64,000 nucleotides of DNA, from positions 1-64,000 of the forward strand of contig NZ_AEVT01000100.1 in NCBI RefSeq assembly GCF_000189275.1, written 5' to 3'. Positions 44,973 through 53,099 of this stretch are shown here, in pieces. The position numbers and the translations under genes are program-made. A model generated the notes under the pieces. That model was given only the letters and a program-made list of their open reading frames with translations. It was not told the origin of the DNA and made no database searches. Numbering within the stretch: position 1 is the stretch's first letter; the number at the start of each line of letters is the position of its first letter. The DNA comes from Vibrio sinaloensis DSM 21326. GTDB lineage: Bacteria; Pseudomonadota; Gammaproteobacteria; Enterobacterales; Vibrionaceae.

Positions 44973-46406
44973 TTACTGTTGGTTTGGATTGCTGGGTTTT
45001 TGGTCTGCTGGACGACGGCGCTTCTGACCGTTACCTTTAGGTCCGTTATTCCCCGCTTTGTTCGCGCGTTGCCCTTTGTTTTCCGTCTTCTTATTATTGT
45101 CGCCAGACGTTTTGTTATGGCCAAAGTGACGTTTATTCTTGCCAGCAGGTTTATTGCCGCGTGCATTATCACCTGAGCGCTGCCCGTCTTGATGATCAAC
45201 TTTTGGCTTTTTCGGTTTTTTAGGCTTCTTCGCTTTAATTGGTCGTGTATCCAGTTTGGACTCAGGGAGTTCATTAACAGGTTTAAAGCCCTCTAGTTCA
45301 AGGCGGGGCAATACTTGTTGAATTAATCGCTCGATACCAAACAGTTCGCTGGCTTCTGCGGCTTCTACTAATGAATAGGCTTTGCCAACCTCGCCAGCTC
45401 GGCCTGTACGACCGATACGGTGGACATAATCTTCTGATACATTTGGCAGTTCAAAGTTCACCACTTGAGGTAACTGCGGGATATCAATACCACGCGCCGC
45501 AATATCGGTTGCAACCAGAACTTTTACATCACCCGATTTAAAATCTGCTAGAGCGCGAGTACGAGCACCTTGACTCTTGTTACCATGAATCGGTGCTGCA
45601 GTAATCCCTTCTTTATTGAGGAAGAAGGCTAAGCGGTTAGCACCATGCTTGGTTCGACAGAAGACTAAGGTTTGCTTCCAATCACCATCTTTGATCATTT
45701 TCACCAGCATGGGTGCTTTTTTACGTTTATCTGCAGGGTAGATGCTTTGCTCGATGGTAACCGCGGTTGAGTTCTCTTTGCTTACTGAGACTTCTACTGG
45801 GTCGTTGACCAGACCTTTGGCTAGCTCACGAATTTCAGGAGAGAAAGTTGCAGAGAAAAGCAGGTTTTGGCGCTTAGCAGGCAACAGAGCTAGGATCTTA
45901 CGAATATCACGAATAAAGCCCATATCCAGCATGCGATCAGCTTCATCAAGCACGAGTACTTCTAGCTGGTCAAACTTGATTGCGTTTTGTTGGTACAGAT
46001 CCAATAGACGACCAGGTGTTGCGACAAGCACGTCACAGCCCTTACGTAGCTTCATCATTTGTGGGTTGGCTTTCACACCACCAAAAATAACTTGAGACGT
46101 AAGACGTTGGTAACGGCTGTATTTGAAAACGTTCTCTTGGACCTGAGCCGCTAGTTCGCGAGTCGGAGTCAGAACCAATGCACGGACGTGGTTCCCTTTA
46201 ACTCGCGTACCGTTATCTAAACGTTCAAGGATTGGCAGTGTGAAACCTGCGGTTTTACCTGTACCTGTCTGCGCGGCTGCCATGACATCTTTGCCTTGTA
46301 ATACAGCTGGAATCGCTTGCTCTTGAATTGGAGATGGTTTGTCATAACCCTGTTCTTCAATCGCTTTAAGGATTGGGGCAGAAAGGCCTAAAGAGGTAAA
46401 ACCCAT
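44973..46406 (-). CDS. rhlE: DEAD-box ATP-dependent RNA helicase RhlE
   Basis: A 477-aa RNA helicase with the Q motif near 12-28, Walker A AQTGTGKT, the DEAD box VLDEADRMLDMG, SAT, and the C-terminal helicase motifs VATDIAARGIDIPQ and HRIGRTGRAG. Beyond about residue 370 a Lys/Asn/Gly/Arg-rich, probably disordered tail (PIKAKKPKKPKKPKVDHQ and on) fits RhlE. It acts in ribosome maturation and RNA turnover. It is monocistronic with no obvious cold-shock leader. Confidence 0.92.
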   Translation of the reverse strand: MGFTSLGLSAPILKAIEEQGYDKPSPIQEQAIPAVLQGKDVMAAAQTGTGKTAGFTLPILERLDNGTRVKGNHVRALVLTPTRELAAQVQENVFKYSRYQRLTSQVIFGGVKANPQMMKLRKGCDVLVATPGRLLDLYQQNAIKFDQLEVLVLDEADRMLDMGFIRDIRKILALLPAKRQNLLFSATFSPEIRELAKGLVNDPVEVSVSKENSTAVTIEQSIYPADKRKKAPMLVKMIKDGDWKQTLVFCRTKHGANRLAFFLNKEGITAAPIHGNKSQGARTRALADFKSGDVKVLVATDIAARGIDIPQLPQVVNFELPNVSEDYVHRIGRTGRAGEVGKAYSLVEAAEASELFGIERLIQQVLPRLELEGFKPVNELPESKLDTRPIKAKKPKKPKKPKVDHQDGQRSGDNARGNKPAGKNKRHFGHNKTSGDNNKKTENKGQRANKAGNNGPKGNGQKRRRPADQKPSNPNQQ

Positions 46407-46454
46407 ATATCGTTCTCTGTATGAAGTGAGTATTGGCTAGTTTATTGGCCAAGA

Positions 46455-46481
46455 AAAAGGGCGCCATTCTGAGCCCTTTAA
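46455..46481 (-). terminator. Terminator after rrtA
   Basis: AAAGGGC and GCCCTTT stem, followed on the reverse strand by TTTCTT. It lies about 20 bp past the rrtA stop, upstream of rhlE. Confidence 0.75.
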
Positions 46482-46500
46482 GTTAGAACATCAACAGAAA

Positions 46501-47091
46501 TTATTGTTCATGCGAAGAGAATCGGCCAATCCCCGGTGCTTTATTGCTTAACCAAGCGAGCAACAGCCCACTGATCAGGCCAAATAAGTGTGCTTCGACC
46601 GCGACACGAGCTTGAATCAATTCCGATGTGGATTGGGGGGCGCCCATTGTGATTTCCCAACTGACCTTCGCGATAACGCCAAGAACCAACAAGCCACTGC
46701 TTTTTCGGCCATGCAGTACTTCGAGTAGCGCGAAGTAGGCGAACAATCCATGCAGAACACCGGATAAGCCGACATAACTGGTCATGTCACTGAACAAGTT
46801 GAGAATACCCACGCAGACGCTAATAACACTCAGTGCCAACAGTAATGACTTTGCACTCGGTTTGAAAATAAAACTGATCACCCAAAGGCCAGCAAGGTTC
46901 ATTGCTAGGTGGGCAATGTTGGTATGAGTGAAATTTCCTGATACGATGCGCCACCATTGCCCTTGGGAGATCGCTTGGCGGTGCCATTCGGCAAAAGAGG
47001 TCATCGGCTCAAATTGCAGGCCTAAACAAACTAAACTAACAGCGATTAACGGAAAAAATAAGCGCACTTTATGTCTCGATACTGTTCTCAA
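46501..47091 (-). CDS. rrtA: Rhombosortase
   Basis: A rhomboid-family intramembrane serine protease of the rhombosortase group, which cleaves proteins bearing a C-terminal GlyGly-CTERM signal during type II secretion or surface attachment. The 196-aa protein has about six membrane helices, the nucleophile Ser in VGLSGVLHGLFAY and the partner His in AVEAHLFGLISG. The TTG start at 47091 overlaps the divergent tapT gene by 21 bases; a GTG at 47067 would remove the overlap and begin right at the first helix. No GlyGly-CTERM substrate gene is in this window. Confidence 0.9.
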   Translation of the reverse strand: MRTVSRHKVRLFFPLIAVSLVCLGLQFEPMTSFAEWHRQAISQGQWWRIVSGNFTHTNIAHLAMNLAGLWVISFIFKPSAKSLLLALSVISVCVGILNLFSDMTSYVGLSGVLHGLFAYFALLEVLHGRKSSGLLVLGVIAKVSWEITMGAPQSTSELIQARVAVEAHLFGLISGLLLAWLSNKAPGIGRFSSHEQ

Positions 47092-47679
47092 TGTGGCAAA
47101 TCACTTAAAGCGTGTATTTGTCAGTGGATTCAAAGCTTACCATCCAAGGTTGAGTTGGTCATCCTACAACATCCGAGCGAAAGTAATCGGCCAATGGGAA
47201 CGGCGCGTATCTTAACCTTATCACTGGCGAACAGTTACAGTTTTGTCGGCGAAGACTTTTCACAGCACAGCACTTTGAATCAACTGCTTGCGCAATCAGA
47301 GGTTCAGCACTTTGTTCTCTATCCAGGCGAGAGTGCAGTGAGCCATCAACGGGTTGCCGACAAAGTGGCCGCACAGCAAAAAGTACGGATCATTATTCTC
47401 GATGGTACATGGAAAAAAGCGTATAAGATGTGGCAGTTGTCGAGCAATTTACACGCCTTACCTTTGATTCGGTTACCCGAGAATTTACAAGGTAATTACC
47501 GTATCCGTAAAGCACCGAGTGACAACAGCCTTTCAACCGTTGAAGCGGGTTACCATATTCTGCAGTTGTTGCAACCAGAGACGGACTTTGCCCCCCTGAT
47601 TGAGGCATTCAATCAGATGATTGAATTTCAAATTAAGCAGATGCCACCGGGTGTGTTTGAGAAAAACTATCTGAGCTAA
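47071..47679 (+). CDS. tapT: DTW domain tRNA-uridine aminocarboxypropyltransferase
   Basis: TapT (YfiP) makes acp3U in tRNA from S-adenosylmethionine. The 202-aa protein has an N-terminal zinc motif (YCSQCGKSLKACICQW) and the DTW signature in IILDGTWKKAYKMW. RLPENLQGNYRIRKAPSDNS and a late Glu-containing ALE-like segment (STVEAGYHILQLL) complete the fold. It starts inside the 5' end of the divergent rrtA gene. An adenine riboswitch and adenine deaminase follow on the same strand after 80 bp. Confidence 0.9.
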   Translation: MSRYCSQCGKSLKACICQWIQSLPSKVELVILQHPSESNRPMGTARILTLSLANSYSFVGEDFSQHSTLNQLLAQSEVQHFVLYPGESAVSHQRVADKVAAQQKVRIIILDGTWKKAYKMWQLSSNLHALPLIRLPENLQGNYRIRKAPSDNSLSTVEAGYHILQLLQPETDFAPLIEAFNQMIEFQIKQMPPGVFEKNYLS

Positions 47680-47723
47680 TTAGAAAATCACAGATTAGTG
47701 GCTACACTGATCTCTAAGCACTT

Positions 47724-47738
47724 GATGACTGAGTCATC
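47724..47738. promoter_or_regulatory. Palindrome ahead of the adenine riboswitch
   Basis: GATGACT-G-AGTCATC is a perfect 15-bp palindrome, extended by GCAC and GTGC a few bases further out. It lies 45 bp after the tapT stop and 21 bp before the aptamer, where the promoter of the deaminase transcript is expected. It could be an operator or part of a leader stem. Confidence 0.4.
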
Positions 47739-47757
47739 TGGGTGCGCCGCGACAAGC

Positions 47758-47829
47758 GGTACTTCGTATAATCCCCCTGATAGGGAGAGGGAGTCTCTAC
47801 CTGGAGCCGTAAATTCCAGATTACGAAGA
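47758..47829 (+). promoter_or_regulatory. Adenine-class purine riboswitch aptamer
   Basis: The segment reproduces the purine aptamer. P1 is CTTCGTA/TACGAAG (47762-47768 with 47822-47828). J1/2 reads TAATC, P2 is CCCCCTGATAGGGAG-like, J2/3 GTCTCTACC, and P3 is CTGGA/TCCAG around GCCGTAAA. The specificity base in J3/1 (AGATTACG) is T, which marks adenine rather than guanine binding. It is followed by adenine deaminase, the enzyme that consumes the ligand. Confidence 0.93.
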
Positions 47830-47842
47830 GTAAAGTGCATTG

Positions 47843-47892
47843 CGCTTTTCTCTTTGTATGACTGAAATTCTCCAAGAGAAAAGCGTTTGTTT
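47843..47892 (+). terminator. Riboswitch expression-platform terminator
   Basis: CGCTTTTCTCTT (47843-47854) and AAGAGAAAAGCG (47874-47885) form a perfect 12-bp stem followed by TTTGTTT. The 5' arm can instead pair with the 3' side of P1 and the bases after it (47823-47835 with 47845-47857, 12 of 13 positions counting one G-U). That would be an antiterminator. Confidence 0.72.
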
Positions 47893-47911
47893 ACAAGATA
47901 AGGAGACAAGC

Positions 47912-48910
47912 GTGAATTTTATCCAACAACTACCAAAAGTTGAGTTGCACTTACACATTGAAGGCACTTTAGAGCCTGAAATGATGTTTGCTTTGGCTGA
48001 ACGTAATGGCGTTACTTTGCCTTATAACAGTGAGGAGGAAGTCCGAGCGGCGTATCAGTTTTCAAATCTACAATCTTTCCTCGATATCTATTACCAAGGT
48101 GCAAATGTGCTACTGCATGAGCAAGATTTCTATGATCTTACATGGGCCTATTTAGAGCGCTGTCATCAAGACAACGTTATTCATACCGAAATCTTCTTTG
48201 ACCCACAAACTCATACTGAGCGAGGTGTCCCTTTCGAGGTTGTGATCAATGGCATTGTACGCGCATTGGATGACGCAAAAGACAAGTTTGGTATTAGCAG
48301 TGGCATTATCATGTGCTTCTTGCGTCATCTCGATGAAGCCAGTGCGTTCGAAACGCTCGATCAGGCACTGCCTTTTAAGCACCACATTGTTGGCGTTGGT
48401 CTCGACTCTTCAGAGCTAGGCCATCCACCGGAGAAGTTCCGACGTGTGTTTGAAAAAGCCCGTCAAGAAGGGTTTATTGCGGTTGCTCACGCGGGAGAAG
48501 AGGGGCCGGTGAGTAATATTTATGACAGTTTAGAGCTATTGAAAGTCAGTCGAATTGACCACGGTGTACGCTGCGTTGATGATGAAGAATTAGTGACGTC
48601 TTTGGCTCAATCACGTATGCCGTTGACGGTATGCCCATTGTCCAATATTAAGCTAAAAGTGTTCGATAAAATGGCGCAGCACAATATCGTTGATCTGCTG
48701 CGTAAAGGGCTATGCGTAACCATCAACTCTGATGACCCTGCCTACTTTGGTGGGTATATGACGGACAATTTTCTCGCGGTGGATCATTGTCATCATTTAA
48801 GTCGGGAAGAGCTGGCTCAATTTACGTTAAATGCGATTGAAGCAAGCTTCATCAGTGAAGAGCAAAAACAACAGCTAGTTGATAGACTGGATGCGTATAT
48901 GGCAGGTTAA
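47912..48910 (+). CDS. Adenine deaminase (adenosine deaminase superfamily)
   Basis: Deaminates adenine to hypoxanthine for purine salvage. The 332-aa TIM-barrel protein has the metal motif KVELHLHIEGTLEPEMM; the HIEG form marks the adenine deaminase branch, whereas classical adenosine deaminases read HLDG. Other motifs are VAHAGEEGP, IDHGVRC and TINSDDPAYFGGY, which supply catalytic His, Glu and Asp. The frame is open from 47840 (with an ATG at 47858), but the GTG at 47912 follows AAGGAGA and yields the conserved start MNFIQQLPK. It is controlled by the upstream adenine riboswitch. Confidence 0.93.
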   Translation: MNFIQQLPKVELHLHIEGTLEPEMMFALAERNGVTLPYNSEEEVRAAYQFSNLQSFLDIYYQGANVLLHEQDFYDLTWAYLERCHQDNVIHTEIFFDPQTHTERGVPFEVVINGIVRALDDAKDKFGISSGIIMCFLRHLDEASAFETLDQALPFKHHIVGVGLDSSELGHPPEKFRRVFEKARQEGFIAVAHAGEEGPVSNIYDSLELLKVSRIDHGVRCVDDEELVTSLAQSRMPLTVCPLSNIKLKVFDKMAQHNIVDLLRKGLCVTINSDDPAYFGGYMTDNFLAVDHCHHLSREELAQFTLNAIEASFISEEQKQQLVDRLDAYMAG

Positions 48911-48917
48911 AAGGCTC

Positions 48918-48942
48918 AAGGCGCGCTTGAAGGCGCGCCTTA
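48918..48942. terminator. GC-rich hairpin between adenine deaminase and dgt
   Basis: AAGGCGCGC and GCGCGCCTT close a short loop between convergent genes. The T tracts are short, so it may act in both directions but weakly. Confidence 0.6.
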
Positions 48943-48950
48943 GCAAAACA

Positions 48951-50267
48951 TTAGTGTGACGAGAACAATTGCTGATGCAAACGTTGTGCGTGGCCGTCGG
49001 TCATAGACGAAATATAGTCGGCGATAACCCGAAATCCTTCACTCTCTGACGACTTATCTAGCCATTGCTGGCGGACTTGAATCGGCAGCAGGCGCTCAGG
49101 ATCGGCGCTTAACGCTTCAAAAATGTCCATAATGATTTGTTGTCCTTTGTATTCCACCACTTGAACGTGGGGAACTTGAATTACATAGTCGCTGACAAAG
49201 TGCTTTAGAATATCGAGCGCTTTCGCCATAGTAGGCTCAAGGTAGGCATTGAATGCCAGCAGCTCACTCTCAAATGGTGCTTCAACAGGCTTGACGGAGA
49301 TGCTCGTCAGCAGTGCGTTCACCATGCCACCAATCGCATCTTTACGCTGAAAATGTGTTCCAGAGAACAACATGTCGGTGATTGAAGCGATGTGCTTTTC
49401 AAACCAAGGATCACCACAGTCAGCCAGTTGACTTGCAGCGCCTTCGATCCATTGGTGACGATTGACCATCCCCAACACCAAGGCATCCTCCAAGTCATGA
49501 ACGCCATAGGCAATGTCATCAGCCAATTCCATAATTGAGCAATCAAGCGACTTATAACGAGTTTTACTGTGCTGGTGGTCGTCACGTGGTTCGTCACGCA
49601 TGGTGCTAAAAAGTTGTCGGTCATTATCGCTCAGAGGAGAGAGCAACCAGTCAAACAGATTGTTATCGCAATCGTACAAGCCTTTGGCTGGCATCCAGTC
49701 TCGGGCGCGCAGTTTACGTTGATGAGTGACCCCTTGAGGAATGACCGCCGCGCGAGTTTGACTGATCAGAGCCGGATATTTGATCAGGCCAAGTAGCGTA
49801 CGGCGAGCCAAATTCATACCGAAGTGTTCTGTGTAGGGCTCTAACTTGGTGACGATACGGAAGGTCTGTGCATTGCCTTCAAATCCACCGTGATCGCGCA
49901 TCATGTAGTTAAGCGCGACTTCTCCACCATGGCCATAAGGCGGATGACCAATATCATGAGCGAGGCAGAGAGAGTCAATCAAGCTATCGCTTGGCAACAA
50001 ATCACGAAACTCGGGCTGCTTTTTCTTCAATTGAGCAACAATGCCCGTTCCTAACTGAGCAGCTTCAAGTGAATGGGTCAAACGGGTGCGATGGAAGTCG
50101 TCAAAACTGTTGCCGTGGACTTGGGTCTTCGCCTGTAGGCGACGAAAAGCCGCAGAGTGTAAAATACGCGCACGGTCACGTTGGTAGGGGCTGCGATGGT
50201 CATCACGACGAATTTTATGCTCGTCGTCATGGCGTTCATGCCATAAATCGCTGATTTGAAACGTCAT
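48951..50267 (-). CDS. dgt: dGTPase-like deoxynucleotide triphosphohydrolase
   Basis: An HD-domain enzyme that hydrolyses dNTPs to nucleosides and triphosphate. The 438-aa protein has FRRLQAKTQVHG, HRTRLTHSLEAAQLG and the HD motif CLAHDIGHPPYGHGGE, then LADDIAYGVHDLEDAL. The frame extends upstream to 50321, but the ATG at 50267 follows AGGGAG and gives MTFQISDLWHERHDDEHK, the usual start. It belongs to the dGTPase-like subgroup found widely in vibrios; substrate preference (dGTP or several dNTPs) is uncertain. Confidence 0.92.
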   Translation of the reverse strand: MTFQISDLWHERHDDEHKIRRDDHRSPYQRDRARILHSAAFRRLQAKTQVHGNSFDDFHRTRLTHSLEAAQLGTGIVAQLKKKQPEFRDLLPSDSLIDSLCLAHDIGHPPYGHGGEVALNYMMRDHGGFEGNAQTFRIVTKLEPYTEHFGMNLARRTLLGLIKYPALISQTRAAVIPQGVTHQRKLRARDWMPAKGLYDCDNNLFDWLLSPLSDNDRQLFSTMRDEPRDDHQHSKTRYKSLDCSIMELADDIAYGVHDLEDALVLGMVNRHQWIEGAASQLADCGDPWFEKHIASITDMLFSGTHFQRKDAIGGMVNALLTSISVKPVEAPFESELLAFNAYLEPTMAKALDILKHFVSDYVIQVPHVQVVEYKGQQIIMDIFEALSADPERLLPIQVRQQWLDKSSESEGFRVIADYISSMTDGHAQRLHQQLFSSH

Positions 50268-50362
50268 GGGCGATCTCCCTAAGTTTTTTCTTACCGTACA
50301 CGTATCCAACTGGGACTTCAAGTGGCAGAAATATAAAGTATTTTTGCCACTTTAAAGTGTAG

Positions 50363-51904
50363 CTAATCTTTCATACTCATGATGAGTAACGCCGCGATGG
50401 CAAGAAAAGCCGTCATCATCAAAAATACATCATTGTAAGCCATGATGGCGGCATCTCTTTGCATTGTGCTAAGTAGGCTCGCTTGTGCCTGATGCATTGC
50501 GGTTGCACTGTCGCTGCCTGCTTGCATAAAAAACGCTTGTTGTTGCTGGAGAGTTTGCCAGCCTAACTGACTAACCGAAGGCAGAGACTCTTTGATATGG
50601 GCGAGGTGCTCACGCGTCTTGTTGTCTAATAGCGTTGCAATGATGGCGATGCTGAAGGCACCACCCAAATTTCGCATCACATTGGTAAGCGTTGATGCGT
50701 CAGGTGTATCCGGTTTGCTGATGTTTTTCATTGCCACCAACGACAAGGGCACCATGATAAATGGGCTACCAATCGCCCTAAGTAGCATTGATAGAATCAG
50801 TTGTTGGCCGCCAAAATCAATCGTCATATGGGTATTCACATAACAACTCAAACCAAACATCATAAAGCCAAATGTAACCAGATACTTGGGCTTAATGATT
50901 TGAGTAAGCTTAGGAACCAATGGAAAAATCAACAATTGTGGAAAGCCCATCCACATTAACACTTCACCAATTTCCATCGCGTTATATTGCTGAATTTGGG
51001 TCAAGTACAGGGGCAGCACGTAAATGGATCCAAGCAGTGCCATACCTAAGATCAGATAAGCAATGCAAGACATGGCGAATTGGCTATCACGCAGCAGTCT
51101 CAAGTTAACCAGCGGACGTTTATGCTGCAGCTCATTGATCACAAAATACACTAAACTGACCGCGGAAATAATGGCTAAAGTGATAATGAAACTTGAGCTA
51201 AACCACTCTTCACGGTTGCCTTCCTCTAGGACGACTTCAAGGCAACCCAATCCTAAGGCCATCGTAATTATGCCAAACCAATCGGCTTTCAATAATGTAC
51301 TTAGCTGCAAAGGCTCATCATCTAAACCATAGCGAATCATACTGATCACCAGTAAAGCTGGTGGAATGTTGATATAGAAAATGTAATGCCAAGAAAGATT
51401 CTCAGTTAACCAACCGCCGAAAGTTGGACCGATAGAGGGCGCGAAGGTCGCCGTAACCCCAAACAGTGCCATACCCACTGCGCGTTTATTTAACGGCAAT
51501 AACTGCACGACCAAAGAAAAGGCGAGTGGGATGAGCGCACCGCCACTGAAACCTTGCATTGCACGAAAAACGATCATTGAAGTCATGTTCCACGAAAAAG
51601 AACACAGTAATGATGACAAGGTGAAGATTGCGGTGGTCCAAGTCAGGTAGCGGCGTTTACCTAACGCTTTTGACAACCAACCACTCAGTGGGATCGCGAT
51701 CATTTCTGCGACGAGATATGAAGTGGAAATCCATGAGCTTTCATCGAGCGTGGCTGATAGGGCACCTTGAATGTCTTTCAGCGAAGAGTTGGTGATTTGA
51801 ATGTCTAAGATGGCCATAAACGCACCGATTAGACCGCCAAACAGAGCGATCCAATGACGTGTTGGTACGGCTTGTTCGTTGTCAGCTACGATAATATGGC
51901 TCAT
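50363..51904 (-). CDS. DHA2 family MFS multidrug efflux permease (EmrB-like)
   Basis: A 513-aa inner-membrane drug:proton antiporter with about 14 helices, beginning VPTRHWIALFGGLIGAFMAILDIQITN, with the DHA2 region SWISTSYLVAEMIAIPLSGWL and the motif C region GVTATFAPSIGPTFGGWLTE. It follows the membrane-fusion gene by 3 bp and pairs with it. An outer-membrane channel (TolC) must be supplied from elsewhere. The substrate is unknown. Confidence 0.93.
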   Translation of the reverse strand: MSHIIVADNEQAVPTRHWIALFGGLIGAFMAILDIQITNSSLKDIQGALSATLDESSWISTSYLVAEMIAIPLSGWLSKALGKRRYLTWTTAIFTLSSLLCSFSWNMTSMIVFRAMQGFSGGALIPLAFSLVVQLLPLNKRAVGMALFGVTATFAPSIGPTFGGWLTENLSWHYIFYINIPPALLVISMIRYGLDDEPLQLSTLLKADWFGIITMALGLGCLEVVLEEGNREEWFSSSFIITLAIISAVSLVYFVINELQHKRPLVNLRLLRDSQFAMSCIAYLILGMALLGSIYVLPLYLTQIQQYNAMEIGEVLMWMGFPQLLIFPLVPKLTQIIKPKYLVTFGFMMFGLSCYVNTHMTIDFGGQQLILSMLLRAIGSPFIMVPLSLVAMKNISKPDTPDASTLTNVMRNLGGAFSIAIIATLLDNKTREHLAHIKESLPSVSQLGWQTLQQQQAFFMQAGSDSATAMHQAQASLLSTMQRDAAIMAYNDVFLMMTAFLAIAALLIMSMKD

Positions 51905-51907
51905 TAC

Positions 51908-52972
51908 TTAGCCTCGTGTGTCGATAGTCGCGACGACCGATAGGCCAGGTAGTAATCTCCCTTGCAACTGCTGTTGATCTTCGATAATGATTTTGACGGG
52001 TACGCGCTGAACGATCTTAGTGAAGTTACCCGTAGCATTCTCCGGTGGTAGTAGAGCAAACTTCGCCCCTGTTGCGGGTGAAAAACTGTCTACCACACCC
52101 TCTAATACTTGTCCCGGGAAAGCATCCAGTTCAATATCGACCTTTTGGCCTTTATGTATCCCTGCAAGCTGTGTTTCTTTGAAGTTGGCTTCAATCCAAA
52201 CGCCTTGGTTAGGGACTAGGCTCATCAGTGGTGCGCCTGCTTGCACAAGTAGCCCTTCGCGTACGCTACGCTTACCGATTACGCCGTCTGTCGGTGCATA
52301 GACCTTGGTATAGTCTAAATTAAGCTGAGCTTGAGATAGTTGCGCCTGTGCTTCTACGACAGCGGCATTGGCCTGTTCAATCTCACTTGCAATGACCAGC
52401 AATTGATCATTCGCGGCGGCTAAGCTGGCCTTAGATTGCTCTAAATCGGCTTTAGTGACTTTTTCCTGTGCGAGCATGCTGTCGAGCTCATCTTGAGAAG
52501 CGTAATTGCGTTTTAATAAACTACGGGAGCGAGCGACTTGTTGAATGGCGCGGTCGTACTCGGCTTGAGCTGAGTCTACTTGGCTTTTAGCTTGAGCGAT
52601 TTGACTGCGTTGTAGCGTTTGCTGAGCCACGAGATTTTGAACGCTGGATTGCATGACTGACAAGTGAGCTTGCGCCTGATCTAGCGCCGCTCGAAAATCG
52701 CGATCGTCAATTTGCACTAATAGATCACCTTGCTTGACACTTTGGTTATCTGCAACGAAAGATTCCGCGATGTAGCCGGACACTTTAGGGCTGATGTTGG
52801 TGATGTCTCCCTGCAAATATGCATTGTCCGTTGATTCAAAATACTGGCCATAACTAAACCAGTATCCGCCACCAAGAATGCCAAGGGACAACATCAAGGC
52901 TGTTGCAATCAAAGGTGCTCGGTTGCGTCGATGCGGGCGTTGTTTTGGTGAAGGTTGTTTACTGTCAGTCAT
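51908..52972 (-). CDS. HlyD/EmrA family membrane fusion protein
   Basis: The periplasmic adaptor that links the EmrB-like permease to an outer-membrane channel. The 354-aa protein has a cytoplasmic basic N-terminus, one helix (about 22-42, LIATALMLSLGILGGGYWF), a lipoyl half (GYIAESFVADNQSVKQGDLL), a long alpha-helical coiled coil (about 85-200), the second lipoyl half (KVYAPTDGVIGKRSV) and a beta-barrel region. It is the first gene of the pair and is divergent from a LysR regulator. Confidence 0.93.
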   Translation of the reverse strand: MTDSKQPSPKQRPHRRNRAPLIATALMLSLGILGGGYWFSYGQYFESTDNAYLQGDITNISPKVSGYIAESFVADNQSVKQGDLLVQIDDRDFRAALDQAQAHLSVMQSSVQNLVAQQTLQRSQIAQAKSQVDSAQAEYDRAIQQVARSRSLLKRNYASQDELDSMLAQEKVTKADLEQSKASLAAANDQLLVIASEIEQANAAVVEAQAQLSQAQLNLDYTKVYAPTDGVIGKRSVREGLLVQAGAPLMSLVPNQGVWIEANFKETQLAGIHKGQKVDIELDAFPGQVLEGVVDSFSPATGAKFALLPPENATGNFTKIVQRVPVKIIIEDQQQLQGRLLPGLSVVATIDTRG

Positions 52973-52984
52973 GTTGTTCTCTAA

Positions 52985-53007
52985 GTTACAGTCATTATGA
53001 ATGTAAC
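52985..53007. promoter_or_regulatory. Palindromic operator candidate between the efflux and LysR genes
   Basis: Arms GTTACA/TGTAAC and inner arms TCAT/ATGA form a 23-bp near-perfect palindrome with three unpaired single bases. It starts 12 bp upstream of the adaptor ATG and lies 92 bp from the LysR start. It is the best candidate for the regulator binding site. Confidence 0.6.
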
Positions 53008-53099
53008 GAATTGTAAATGAATCTGATTAATTGATAAGATAGGAAAAAAGGGAAACACTGTTGCAAAAATCTTACTAATTAGCTTGGCGAGGAGTGGAT

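Noticed and set aside
44973..45240. Lys/Asn/Gly-rich frames on both strands at the 3' end of rhlE as separate small genes
   Set aside because: They are shadows of the disordered basic tail of RhlE, which is typical for the family.
47840..47911. Extended N-terminus of adenine deaminase from the TTG at 47840 or ATG at 47858
   Set aside because: This stretch is the riboswitch terminator stem. It has no ribosome binding site, and the conserved protein start fits the GTG at 47912 after AAGGAGA.
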